A stretch of 64,000 nucleotides of DNA from Allofranklinella schreckenbergeri (GTDB taxonomy: Bacteria; Pseudomonadota; Gammaproteobacteria; Burkholderiales; Burkholderiaceae_C): NCBI RefSeq assembly GCF_003703475.1, contig NZ_RDQM01000003.1, positions 124,001 to 188,000 of the forward strand. Direction: 5' to 3'. Positions 34,022-42,915 of the stretch are shown here, in pieces. The stretch's first letter is position 1, and every line of letters begins with the position of its first letter. The notes beneath the pieces were generated by a model. That model was not told where the DNA came from and made no database searches. It saw nothing but the letters and a program-made list of their open reading frames with translations. The translations under genes and the position numbers were made by a program.

Positions 34022-34471
34022 TTAATCGGTGCCGGTGGAGCCGTAGCCGCCGCTGCCGCGGCTGGATTGGTCGAAGTTTTCGACGATGTTCCACGTCGCT
34101 TGCACGACGGGGACGATGATGAGCTGGGCGATGCGGTCCAGCGGGGCGATGGTGATGGGCTGGCTGCCGCGGTTCCAGGCGCTGACCATCAGCTCGCCCT
34201 GGTAGTCGCTGTCGATGAGGCCGACGAGGTTGCCTAGCACCAGGCCATGTTTGTGGCCCAGGCCGGAGCGCGGCAGGATGAGGGCGGCGTAGCCGGCATC
34301 GCGCAGGTGGATGGCCAGGCCGGTGGGGATGAGGGTGGCGTTGGGGCCAGGCTCCAGCGTTAGGGGCGCTGGCAGACAGGCGCGCAAATCCAGCCCGGCG
34401 CTGCCGGGGGTGGCGTAGGTGGGCATTTGCGCGCGCAGGCGTTCGTCGAGGATTTTGACGTCGAGGTGCAT
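34022..34471 (-). CDS. dut: dUTP diphosphatase
   Basis: This 149-residue trimeric dUTPase removes dUTP and supplies dUMP for dTMP synthesis. All five motifs are visible: [38 protein letters not shown] and the C-terminal [12 protein letters not shown] that closes the active site. Two copies of the dispersed element lie directly upstream. Confidence 0.95.
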   Translation of the reverse strand: MHLDVKILDERLRAQMPTYATPGSAGLDLRACLPAPLTLEPGPNATLIPTGLAIHLRDAGYAALILPRSGLGHKHGLVLGNLVGLIDSDYQGELMVSAWNRGSQPITIAPLDRIAQLIIVPVVQATWNIVENFDQSSRGSGGYGSTGTD

Positions 34472-34492
34472 GGGCTGGGCTGGATTGTTTTC

Positions 34493-34562
34493 CAGATCAA
34501 TGGTGATTCAAGGTTGTGGCGTATCAAGCCATAACGGGGCGATTCTTTTGCTTTTTGATGGG
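34493..34562 (-). repeat. Dispersed AT-rich intergenic element, copy R10
   Basis: Minus-strand reading: CATCAAAAAGCAAAAGAAT, CCCCGTTATGGCTTGATA, CACCATTGATCTGG. It is head-to-head with R11, 7 bp away. Confidence 0.75.
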
Positions 34563-34569
34563 TTTTTAT

Positions 34570-34643
34570 TGTAAATCAAAAGGCAAAAAAATATCCTGTT
34601 TATGGCTTGATATGCGTAAATTTGATTTTACTTTGATGTGAAA
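34570..34643 (+). repeat. Dispersed AT-rich intergenic element, copy R11
   Basis: GTAAATCAAAAGGCAAAAAA, ATCCTGTTTATGGCTTGAT, TTTTACTTTGATGTGAAA. It is back to back with R10 between dut and the alpha/beta hydrolase gene. Confidence 0.85.
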
Positions 34644-35630
34644 TCAGTTTTGGGGCCGAAAGAGAAACTCCTCCACCGCCCGGATTTGCTCGTCCTGCAC
34701 CAAGGTGGGGGCATGGCCGACGCCGGGAAATTCGATCAGCTGGGCTTTTGGGCCGCGCGCGGTCATGGCCTGGGCGGTGGCGGGGCTGAGCAGGTCGGAG
34801 TCTTGCCCGCGCAGCAGCAGTGTAGGGGCGGTGATGGCGTCGTAGAGGCTCCACATCAGCTCTTGCGCGGCCGGGCTGGGGGCGGTGGCGGTTTGGAAGA
34901 TGTGGGCGATGGCCGGGTCGTAATGCAGGGTCAGGCGGCCGTTGTCCAGCGCCCGAAATTGCGGGCGCGAGAGGGCCTGCCACTGTGCATCGGTGTGGGG
35001 GCCGAAGGCGGCGGCGATTTGGCGCAGATAGGCCGCGCCTTCTTGCTCGCTGGCAAATTCCAGCGGCTTGCCCAGATATTGGCCGATGCGCTCAATGGCG
35101 CTCCACTCCAGGGCGGGGCCCACGTCGTTGAGCACCAGGCGGCTGATGGGCAGGGGCAAGCCGGGCAGGGTGATAAAGCCCATGCCGATCAGCCCGCCCA
35201 TGCTGGTGCCGATCCAGTCCAGTCGGGTGATGGGCTGGCCTGCGCTGGCGGCTTCTTGCACCAATTGGCCCAGCAGGGCGAGCATGTCGTTGACGTACTG
35301 CGGCACCTGGTATTGGGCGGGATCGGCCAGCCAGTCGCTTTGGCCGCGCCCGGCAACGTCGGGGCAAACCACGCGCGCGCGCCGCGCCAGCCGCGCGGCC
35401 AGGGCGTCGAAGTCGCGGCCGTTGCGGGTGAGGCCGTGCACGCAGACGATGAGGTGGCCCAGATCGGGCGCGTCGGCGCTGCCCGCGGCCTGGGCGGCGG
35501 CCCAATCCGTCCAATCCCAATAGGCCATGCGGTGGGTTTGGGCATGGCCGATGCCGTTGGGGTTGTTTTTGCTGGCGCCGGGGCAGTGAACGTAGCGCAG
35601 GCGGGGCAGGGCGGGGGATGTGGCTGTCAT
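34644..35630 (-). CDS. Alpha/beta-fold hydrolase
   Basis: This 328-residue hydrolase has the nucleophile elbow GTSMGG (Ser of the triad), the oxyanion segment LIVCVHGLTRNGRDFD, the probable acid in LRGQDSDLLS and the histidine in GVGHAPT near the C-terminus. The PDVAGRGQSDWL segment is typical of a Comamonadaceae subfamily of esterase/lipase-like proteins. Start ATG 35630 is used; a few extra residues would come from 35648. Its stop codon lies at the very end of repeat R11. Substrate unknown; a polyhydroxyalkanoate or ester role is possible but unsupported. Confidence 0.85.
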   Translation of the reverse strand: MTATSPALPRLRYVHCPGASKNNPNGIGHAQTHRMAYWDWTDWAAAQAAGSADAPDLGHLIVCVHGLTRNGRDFDALAARLARRARVVCPDVAGRGQSDWLADPAQYQVPQYVNDMLALLGQLVQEAASAGQPITRLDWIGTSMGGLIGMGFITLPGLPLPISRLVLNDVGPALEWSAIERIGQYLGKPLEFASEQEGAAYLRQIAAAFGPHTDAQWQALSRPQFRALDNGRLTLHYDPAIAHIFQTATAPSPAAQELMWSLYDAITAPTLLLRGQDSDLLSPATAQAMTARGPKAQLIEFPGVGHAPTLVQDEQIRAVEEFLFRPQN

Positions 35631-35842
35631 GGCGTTTCTCACGGGCAAGGGGTGGGCGTGGTGCGCGCTGTTGCCGAGGGCTTGAGCGGCCTTGGCGGCC
35701 TGGCGCGGCGCTTTCGGGGCAGGGCAAAGCTGCGAAAATGCGGCCCGCCAATTTACCGCATACGCTGGCGGGCGCGGCGCACTTTGGCCGCGCTGGCGCT
35801 TGGCTGTGCATCCCCATTTTCTGACTCACGGAGGCCACTTTC

Positions 35843-36628
35843 ATGAATCTCAAAGGCAAAACAGCGCTGGTCACAGGCTCTACCAGCGGCATCGGGCTGG
35901 GCATTGCCAAAGTGCTGGCTGCACATGGCGCCAACATCGTCGTCAATGGTTTTGGCGATGCGACGCAGCCACAACAGGAGATTGAGCGCGCAGGCGCGGC
36001 CCACGGCATCCGCACGGCTTATCACGGCGCGGATTTGAGCCAGCCAGCACAGATCGAGGAGCTGATGGCATTCGCCCAGCGCGAATTCGGCCAGGTGGAT
36101 GTGCTGGTGAACAACGCCGGCATTCAGCACACGGCCACGATCGAGAACTTCCCGCCCGAGCGCTGGGACGCCATCATCGCCATCAACCTCAGCAGCGTGT
36201 TCCACACCACGCGCCTGGCGCTGCCGGCGATGCGCAAGGCTAACTGGGGGCGCATCATCAACATCGCCTCGGTGCACGGGTTGGTGGCTTCGGCAGAAAA
36301 ATCCGCCTACGTGGCCGCCAAGCACGGCGTGGTGGGCCTGACCAAGGTGGCGGCGCTGGAGACAGCGACCACGGGCGTGACGGTCAACGCCATTTGCCCG
36401 GGCTGGGTGCTCACGCCGCTGGTGCAAAAGCAGATTGACGCGCTGGCGGCCAAAAACGGCATCAGCAACGACGAAGCCACACGCCAGTTGCTGGGTGCCA
36501 AGGAGCCTTCGCAGCGCTTTACCACGCCCGAGGAGCTGGGCGAGCTGGCGGCATTTTTCTGCTCGCCCGCGGGCGAGAACATCCGCGGCGTGGCCTGGAA
36601 CATGGATGGCGGCTGGGTAGCGCAGTAA
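35843..36628 (+). CDS. 3-hydroxybutyrate dehydrogenase (SDR family)
   Basis: This 261-residue short-chain dehydrogenase has the cofactor motif TGSTSGIGLGIA, the NNAG motif, the catalytic YVAAKHG (Tyr and Lys) with the upstream Ser in IASVHGLVAS, and AICPGWVLTPLVQKQI. These, with the length, match D-3-hydroxybutyrate dehydrogenases that oxidise 3-hydroxybutyrate to acetoacetate in PHB turnover. A GGAGG ribosome site precedes ATG 35843. It diverges from the hydrolase gene over a 212-bp promoter region. Confidence 0.9.
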   Translation: MNLKGKTALVTGSTSGIGLGIAKVLAAHGANIVVNGFGDATQPQQEIERAGAAHGIRTAYHGADLSQPAQIEELMAFAQREFGQVDVLVNNAGIQHTATIENFPPERWDAIIAINLSSVFHTTRLALPAMRKANWGRIINIASVHGLVASAEKSAYVAAKHGVVGLTKVAALETATTGVTVNAICPGWVLTPLVQKQIDALAAKNGISNDEATRQLLGAKEPSQRFTTPEELGELAAFFCSPAGENIRGVAWNMDGGWVAQ

Positions 36629-36693
36629 GCGCCTGAGCAAACTCCCGGCAAGCCTGCGGGGCGGTGATCGCCGCGCAGGCACTGTTTCCTTTT

Positions 36694-36768
36694 ATACAAT
36701 TCAAGAGAAATTTGAATTATTGCCCATATTGCCGAAATGTCGTTATTTTATTTCTTTTTGATTTGTAA
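36694..36768 (-). repeat. Dispersed AT-rich intergenic element, copy R12
   Basis: Minus-strand reading: CAAATCAAAAAGAAATAAAA, GACATTTCGGCAATATGGGC, TTTCTCTTGAATTGTA. It lies between the dehydrogenase gene and upp. Confidence 0.75.
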
Positions 36769-36795
36769 AAATAACCTGTTTCAGCCCCTTCAGCC

Positions 36796-37437
<642 letters not shown>

Positions 37438-37497
37438 GCGCCCAAGCGGACCTCAAGCAGCCCCTGCCCCCCAGGAAAAATCAAGGGAAAACCGCCC

Positions 37498-38007
37498 ATG
37501 CCCCAGCCTGCCAGCCAAAGCGCACCCCAGCCAACGCCCGTACAAGCCCAGCCGTGCCCATTGTGTGCAGGCGCGGGCGGGCGCGTGGTTTTTCAAGATG
37601 CACATGTGCGCGTGGTGCATGTGGACGAAGATCCTGCCCTGCCCGCGTTTTACCGTGTGATTTGGCAACGCCACGTGCGCGAATGGAGCGATCTGGACGA
37701 GGGCGCGCAAATCCATTGCATGCGCATCCTCACCGCGCTGGAGCGCGCCATGCGCGCCACCATCGCGCCCGACAAGATCAACCTCGCCAGCTTGGGCAAC
37801 ATGGTGCCGCACCTGCACTGGCACGTAATCGCCCGCTACACCTGGGATGCCTATTACCCCGCCCCCATATGGGCCGCGCCGCACACCCGGGCCGAGGATG
37901 CGCCCACCGAGCGCCTGCAAGGCCTGCAATGGCTGAAAGACCAACGCCCCCAGCTTGAAGAACGCATGCGCAGCGCTTGCGCCGAGGCGCCTGCATTGCT
38001 GGAGTGA
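37498..38007 (+). CDS. HIT-family protein
   Basis: This 169-residue member of the histidine-triad superfamily has the nucleotide phosphate-binding motif HLHWHVI. CPLC near residue 20 and the N-terminal FQDAHVRVVHVDEDPALPAF fit the family, but the N-terminus has an extra Gln/Pro-rich stretch of about 18 residues. It likely hydrolyses a nucleotide conjugate. It follows upp by 60 bp. Confidence 0.88.
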   Translation: MPQPASQSAPQPTPVQAQPCPLCAGAGGRVVFQDAHVRVVHVDEDPALPAFYRVIWQRHVREWSDLDEGAQIHCMRILTALERAMRATIAPDKINLASLGNMVPHLHWHVIARYTWDAYYPAPIWAAPHTRAEDAPTERLQGLQWLKDQRPQLEERMRSACAEAPALLE

Positions 38008-38126
38008 GGGTCGGCACTCGCCGCGCCCGCTCGCTTGCCAAGGCAGCCAGCCTTGGCGGCGCGCGCCGCCTTGCGATTACACGGTTTTGGGGCCAGCGCG
38101 GGGGGGCGCAAAGTGCATAACACGCT

Positions 38127-39431
38127 CTAATCGGCCTCATCTGGCTGTGGGGCAGGCTCCACGCAGGGCTTGCCGATGCCAATGACGTAGAGCTTGTTGC
38201 GCGCGCGCGTTGCGGCGATGTAGAGCTGGCGCTGTTTTTCTTCGATCTCCAGCTCCGAGGAGGGCGGCTCGCCCGAATCAACGATGACGACGACCTCGAA
38301 CTCCAGCCCCGCGCAGGCTTGCAGGCTCATGATTTTGACGGTGTCCGAATACGGGTCGTAATCGCCCGCGCCCCGGCGCAGTTGGCGCGGCACGCGCTGG
38401 TAGCGCAGGGCGCCATCGCACACGTCCATTTGAAAGCGGTTGTCGCACAGCACGGCCATCTTGCGCCAAGGGATGCCTTCCAGGCTGTGCGCCTGCTGCA
38501 ACAGCTCCACCGCCTTGCGGCCCTGCTCGCGCAAGTTGCTCATGGGGAAGAACAACACCGCCGGGCCTGCCCGCCCGCTGCTTTGCGGTTGCAGGCGCGG
38601 GATGCCGTTGGCATCCGCCTCAATCGGCTCAACCAAGGCGCCCGCCATGCGCATGATGGCGTTGAAAGCTGGCTCCGTATTGCGCCGGTTGACCGTCAAG
38701 CGTTGGATGCTGTCTGTGCGAATGCCATGCTGGTCGAAGCGGATGCGCTCGGTGCGTTTGCGTTTGAGCAGGCTTTGGGCATCGTCGTAATACAGCACCA
38801 GATGGTTGTCCGGGCTGGCGGGCAATTGGGCCAGCATGCTCAGCCAGGGGGCTTCGAAATCGTGCGCCTCATCCACCAGAACGGCTGCGTATTGCCCGGC
38901 AGGAATCGCGCCGGTGGAGAGCGCATGGATGACGCGCTGCACCAAATCCTTGATCTGGGCCGAAGGCGGCATTTCCTTGGGCGGCGGCGGCAGGTGAAAG
39001 GCCATCAACTGCTCGCGGCACCAGCGGTGAAAATGCCGGGCAATGACGTGGCGCGCCAGCCCGCGGCGCGCAAACTGGCTTTGCAACCAGACGGCCAGCG
39101 GCTCGTTGTAGCAAAGCACGAGGATGGGGGCGGTGTTCTGCTCCGTGCGTTTGGCCGCCAGACGCTGCACATGGTGCAGCAGCCTCACGGTCTTGCCCGC
39201 GCCGGAAACGCCATGGACGATGTGGTGGCCTTTGTAAGCATCGGCAGTTTGCGATGCGGTCTGTGAGGCGATGGCATCAAGCTCGCTGCGAAACTGCTGT
39301 TCCGTCTCCACCGCAAGGGGGGCCTTGTCCTTTTGGGGCGTGCGCGGCCCGCGGCGGGAAATCTTCGCCACCGCACGACCGAAAACCGAATCCGGACCAA
39401 AAATACTCTCGGTGTCTGGAGCCAATGCCAT
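38127..39431 (-). CDS. Small UvrD/Rep-like superfamily 1 helicase
   Basis: This 434-residue protein contains the SF1 motifs in order: motif I GVSGAGKT (about residues 74-81), LVLCYNEPLAVWLQ (Ia), motif II VDEAHDF, motif III YYDDAQSL, motif V SLQACAGLEFEVVVI and motif VI QLYIAATRARNKLYV. Related proteins usually carry an N-terminal NERD nuclease-like domain of about 150 residues; here only about 70 residues precede motif I. It may be an N-terminally shortened helicase. It sits between the HIT and DUF971 regions and carries no linked nuclease or defence gene. A perfect dyad lies about 50 bp upstream. Confidence 0.8.
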   Translation of the reverse strand: MALAPDTESIFGPDSVFGRAVAKISRRGPRTPQKDKAPLAVETEQQFRSELDAIASQTASQTADAYKGHHIVHGVSGAGKTVRLLHHVQRLAAKRTEQNTAPILVLCYNEPLAVWLQSQFARRGLARHVIARHFHRWCREQLMAFHLPPPPKEMPPSAQIKDLVQRVIHALSTGAIPAGQYAAVLVDEAHDFEAPWLSMLAQLPASPDNHLVLYYDDAQSLLKRKRTERIRFDQHGIRTDSIQRLTVNRRNTEPAFNAIMRMAGALVEPIEADANGIPRLQPQSSGRAGPAVLFFPMSNLREQGRKAVELLQQAHSLEGIPWRKMAVLCDNRFQMDVCDGALRYQRVPRQLRRGAGDYDPYSDTVKIMSLQACAGLEFEVVVIVDSGEPPSSELEIEEKQRQLYIAATRARNKLYVIGIGKPCVEPAPQPDEAD

Positions 39432-39476
39432 ACACGATGCCTACGGCCAAAGTGTCACAAAACTGTGTCAAAAATC

Positions 39477-39496
39477 TGCAAATCTCCTGATTTGCA
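39477..39496. promoter_or_regulatory. Candidate operator: TGCAAATC-N4-GATTTGCA
   Basis: A perfect 8-bp inverted repeat with a TCCT spacer lies in the 245-bp gap upstream of the helicase gene. The segment CCTGATTTGCAA is identical to one in the lactate-permease/XRE promoter region at 63 kb. Confidence 0.5.
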
Positions 39497-39676
39497 ACAT
39501 ATCGTGGGCATCATACTATGGCTATTCCATGCATGGGACGGCTGCATTGCAGTGCACTCAGTATGCCAATCTCACATGTGTAAATCGTGTGACCTCTTGA
39601 AGTCGCAGCAAATGCCGCTACATGCATGCGCCATGCGGGGGAGCTTTTCCGCCGCCATGATGGAAAGGGTTGTCGT

Positions 39677-40003
39677 TTGAACAATGTGATCGCAATGGTG
39701 GCCAGCGCCTTGCTGTTGGCTTTGGGCTTGATGGCCGGGGCGGCCTTGTTTTTTGTTTTTCTGTTTGCGGTGGCCGGGTTTTGGCTGGTGTTTCAAGTGC
39801 GGCGGATTTGGGCGCGCCTGACGGGCAAACCCGTGGGGGCGTGGACGGCGGGGCGTTTTGATCCGCGCAACGGCTTTCAATACGGTTACCAATCGATGAA
39901 CCGTTACGCCCGCGCCCGTGCACAGCAGCAGCGCATCCAGGCCGATGTGACCGATGTGGAGCCGCGTGCGCCGCAAAGCGGGGCATCTGAGGCGAAGGAG
40001 TGA
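39677..40003 (+). CDS. Small membrane protein of unknown function
   Basis: The 108-residue product has a hydrophobic N-terminal region (ASALLLALGLMAGAALFFVF then LFAVAGFWLVFQV, likely one or two helices), followed by a basic, Gln-rich soluble tail. I do not recognise a characterised family. TTG 39677 is preferred because AAAGGG lies 7 nt upstream; GTG 39686 and ATG 39695 are alternatives. It precedes the DUF971 gene by 71 bp and may be co-transcribed. Confidence 0.6.
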   Translation: MNNVIAMVASALLLALGLMAGAALFFVFLFAVAGFWLVFQVRRIWARLTGKPVGAWTAGRFDPRNGFQYGYQSMNRYARARAQQQRIQADVTDVEPRAPQSGASEAKE

Positions 40004-40074
40004 GCGCTTCCAACTGGCGAACAAGCCGTTGGATAAGCCGTTTGGTAGCAAAAGAATGGAAAAGGACGAACACG

Positions 40075-40530
40075 ATGGCTGGCCTTGACGCGCAACCCCC
40101 CGCGCCTACCCACATCACGCTGCACGGCCAGTCCCGTGCATTGGAAATCGGCTTTGCCACGGGCGAAGTTTTCCGCCTGCCTTTTGAGTTGCTGCGTGTG
40201 TATTCGCCTTCCGCGCAGGTGCAAGGGCATGGCCCGGGGCAAAGCGTGCTGCAAACCGGCAAGCGCCTGGTGGATATCGTGGGCATTGAGCCTGTGGGGC
40301 ATTACGCCATCCAGCCCCGTTTCAGCGATGGGCACGATAGCGGCATTTACACTTGGGCCTATCTGTATGAAATGGGCCAGCAGCAGGCCGCGTGGTGGGC
40401 CGATTACGAAGCCCGCCTGGCCGCCGCAGGCGCGAGCCGCGATGCGCCGCAAATGCCCTACCAGGCAGAGTCGCCCAGTCCGGCAGGCGGAGGCTGTGGG
40501 GGCGCGGGCGGCTGTGGCTGCGGCCGTTGA
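40075..40530 (+). CDS. DUF971 (gamma-butyrobetaine hydroxylase-like N-terminal domain) protein
   Basis: This 151-residue protein contains the DUF971 fold (ALEIGFATGEVFRLPFELLR, VGHYAIQPRFSDGHDSGIY, YTWAYLYEMGQQ). Such domains are linked to iron-sulfur or metal biology, but function is not established. Its C-terminus is a Gly/Cys tail (GGGCGGAGGCGCGR) with four Cys that could bind a metal. ATG 40075 has AAAGGA upstream. In related genomes a ubiE gene often follows; here a terminator follows instead. Confidence 0.85.
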   Translation: MAGLDAQPPAPTHITLHGQSRALEIGFATGEVFRLPFELLRVYSPSAQVQGHGPGQSVLQTGKRLVDIVGIEPVGHYAIQPRFSDGHDSGIYTWAYLYEMGQQQAAWWADYEARLAAAGASRDAPQMPYQAESPSPAGGGCGGAGGCGCGR

Positions 40531-40606
40531 GGGGCTGGCTTTGCAACTTTGCAGTGCAGCCTCTCGATTGCATCGGATTCATGGGGCCGAAAGGCCGCCA
40601 CAAAAC

Positions 40607-40650
40607 AAAAATCGCTTTCTGGCAAACGTGTCGGCCGGAAAGCGATTTTT
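40607..40650. terminator. Bidirectional terminator between DUF971 and BMP genes
   Basis: AAAAATCGCTTTC (40607-40619) pairs with GAAAGCGATTTTT (40638-40650), with A-run left and T-run right. It serves both convergent transcripts. Confidence 0.85.
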
Positions 40651-40712
40651 TATGCAGCGGGGCGGCGGGGTCAGCTGCCACCGTCCCAAAGCCTTTGAAC
40701 AGGCGCTTGGCC

Positions 40713-41942
40713 TTATTGACCTGGCACTTTGCCTTCCACGCCTTGCACGTAGAAGCGGATGCTGGTGAGGAAGTCGTCGTCGGCTACGCGATCGGCGGCC
40801 AGCACTTCTTGACCGTCCTGGCCGAGGATGGGGCCTTTCCAGATATGGAAGCTGCCGTCCTTGAGGCCTTGCTTGACGGCGGCAACCTTGTCTTTCACTT
40901 CTTGCGGAATATCGTCGGCCAGGCTTACCAAATCGATTGCGCCTTCCTTCACGCCCCACCAGTATTTGCCGCTTTTCCAGGTGCCATCGATGACCGATTG
41001 CACGCTATAGGTGTAGTACGGCTCCCAGTTGATGATGGCCGAGGCCAGGTGCGCCTGTGGGCCGTAGGCGGTCATGTCCGAATCCCAGCCGAAGGCACGC
41101 TTGCCTTTTTCCTGCGCGGTTTTGAGCACGGCGGCGGAGTCGGTGTTCTGGAACAGGATGTCCGCGCCATTGTTGATGAGCGATGTAGCCGCTTCGGTCT
41201 CTTTGGGCGGGTTAAACCATTCGTTGACCCAGACGACTTTGGTGGTGATCTTGGGATTGACCGACTGCGCGCCCAGCGTGAAGCTGTTGATGTTGCGGAT
41301 GACTTCGGGGATGGGCACGGAGCCGACCACGCCCAGCACATTCGATTGCGTCATGGCGCCTGCCACGATGCCGGCCATGTAAGCGCCCTCGTAAGTGCGG
41401 CTGTCGTAGGCGCTGAGGTTGGCGGCGGTTTTGTAGCCGGTGGCGTGCTCGAATTTGATGTTGGGGAAGTCTTGCGCCAGGCGGGCCATGTAATCCATGT
41501 AGCCGAAGGTGGTGCCGAAGATGATGGTGTTGCCCTCGGCGGCAAAGCCGCGCAGGATGCGCTCGGCATCGGCGGACTCGGGCACGCTTTCGACGAATTT
41601 GGTCTGCACCTTGTCGCCCAGTTTGGCGACCATGGCCTGGCGGCTGTTGTCGTGGGCAAACGTCCAGCCGCCGTCACCGACCGGGCCAATGTATGCAAAG
41701 GCGACTTTGACGGGCTGCGTGGCGGGCTTGGCTTCGGCCTGCTTGTCCGCTGGCGCAGCGTTGCTGGCGGGCGCGGCAGGAGTGGCGGGTGCGGATGCAG
41801 GCGCGGCGTTGGAGGCGGGCGGCTGCGGTGTGGCGGCGGGCGCGCTGGGCGCTTCCTGCTTGCCGCATGCGGCGAGGGCGGCAGCGGCCAGCAGCGCGGT
41901 GGCGCCATGCAGGGCCAGACGGGTGGCGGAGTTGGTGCTCAT
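40713..41942 (-). CDS. BMP-family ABC transporter substrate-binding lipoprotein
   Basis: This 409-residue lipoprotein has a lipobox (LAAC at about residue 25), followed by a long Ala/Pro/Asn-rich linker (repeats of PASNAAPASAP), then a BMP domain: VAFAYIGPVGDGGWTFAHDN, FGTTFGYMDYMARLAQ, and WDSDMTAYGPQAHL. BMP proteins of this group bind nucleosides or purines. It is encoded last in the minus-strand operon after two permeases and a double ATPase. The GGAG site precedes ATG 41942. A terminator follows. Confidence 0.9.
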   Translation of the reverse strand: MSTNSATRLALHGATALLAAAALAACGKQEAPSAPAATPQPPASNAAPASAPATPAAPASNAAPADKQAEAKPATQPVKVAFAYIGPVGDGGWTFAHDNSRQAMVAKLGDKVQTKFVESVPESADAERILRGFAAEGNTIIFGTTFGYMDYMARLAQDFPNIKFEHATGYKTAANLSAYDSRTYEGAYMAGIVAGAMTQSNVLGVVGSVPIPEVIRNINSFTLGAQSVNPKITTKVVWVNEWFNPPKETEAATSLINNGADILFQNTDSAAVLKTAQEKGKRAFGWDSDMTAYGPQAHLASAIINWEPYYTYSVQSVIDGTWKSGKYWWGVKEGAIDLVSLADDIPQEVKDKVAAVKQGLKDGSFHIWKGPILGQDGQEVLAADRVADDDFLTSIRFYVQGVEGKVPGQ

Positions 41943-41994
41943 GGGGTTCTCCAAGATCAAGACAAAAACAAACAGCGAAAAAGAAAGGGCCTGC

Positions 41995-42915
41995 TCAACG
42001 CGGCGAAAAGCTTTTGCCCAGCGAGGCGGGCATGTTGGTGCGAATCCAGGTGGGGTTGCGCGAGATCAGCACCAGCACCACGATGGTGACGACGTAGGGC
42101 AGCATGCTCAGGAACTGGCTGGGGATTTGCACGCCCGAGGCCTGCAAATCCAACTGCAACACCGTCATGCCGCCAAAGAGGTAAGCGCCCAGCAAGATGC
42201 GCCTTGGGCGCCAGGTGGCAAAGGCGGTCAGCGCCAGTGCGATCCAGCCCTGGCCGGCCACCATGCCTTCGGCCCACAGCGGGCTATAGACGGTGGACAG
42301 ATAAGCGCCCGCCAGCCCGCACAGTGCGCCGCCCAAGGCTGTGCACAGCAGGCGAATGCCGCGCACGTGGTAGCCCAGGGCGTGGGCGGCCTCGGGCGAT
42401 TCGCCAATGGAGCGCAGCAGCAGGCCGGGGCGTGTGCGGGTGTAGAAATGCATCATGGCCCAGGCCAGCGCGATGGTGAGATAGGCCAGCGGATGCAACT
42501 GGAACAGTGGCCCCACCAGGGGCAAATCCGCCAGCAGGGGAATGGCGAAGTCGATCGAGCCAGGCAGGCTCTCTTGCACATAGCCCCGGCCCACATAGGC
42601 CGAAAAGCCCATGCCGAACAGGCTGAGCGCCAAGCCGCTGGCGTATTGGTTGGTGTGCAGGAAAATCACCAGCAGGCCAAACAGCGCCGCCAGTACGGCC
42701 CCGGCGGCAGCGCCTGCCAGCAGCCCCAGCGCAAAGCTGCCGCTGTGCACCACGGTGGCATAGGCGGCAATGGCTGCGCACAGCATCATGCCTTCGGCGC
42801 CCAGATTGATGATGCCGACCTTCTCGTTGATCAGCAGGCCCAGCCCGGCCAGAGCAAGCACGGTGCCTGCGTTGAGCGTGGCGGCCAGGGGAACAAGCCA
42901 GTTGAGGGCGTCCAT
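41995..42915 (-). CDS. BMP-type ABC transporter permease 2 (NupC/YufQ-like)
   Basis: This 306-residue permease of the RbsC/LivHM-like family has about eight helices. Family segments are NAGTVLALAGLGLLINEKVG, INLGAEGMMLCAA and the conserved loop LLRSIGESPEAAHALGYHV. It forms a heterodimer with the permease encoded just upstream, whose stop codon it overlaps. Probable role: nucleoside import. Confidence 0.88.
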   Translation of the reverse strand: MDALNWLVPLAATLNAGTVLALAGLGLLINEKVGIINLGAEGMMLCAAIAAYATVVHSGSFALGLLAGAAAGAVLAALFGLLVIFLHTNQYASGLALSLFGMGFSAYVGRGYVQESLPGSIDFAIPLLADLPLVGPLFQLHPLAYLTIALAWAMMHFYTRTRPGLLLRSIGESPEAAHALGYHVRGIRLLCTALGGALCGLAGAYLSTVYSPLWAEGMVAGQGWIALALTAFATWRPRRILLGAYLFGGMTVLQLDLQASGVQIPSQFLSMLPYVVTIVVLVLISRNPTWIRTNMPASLGKSFSPR

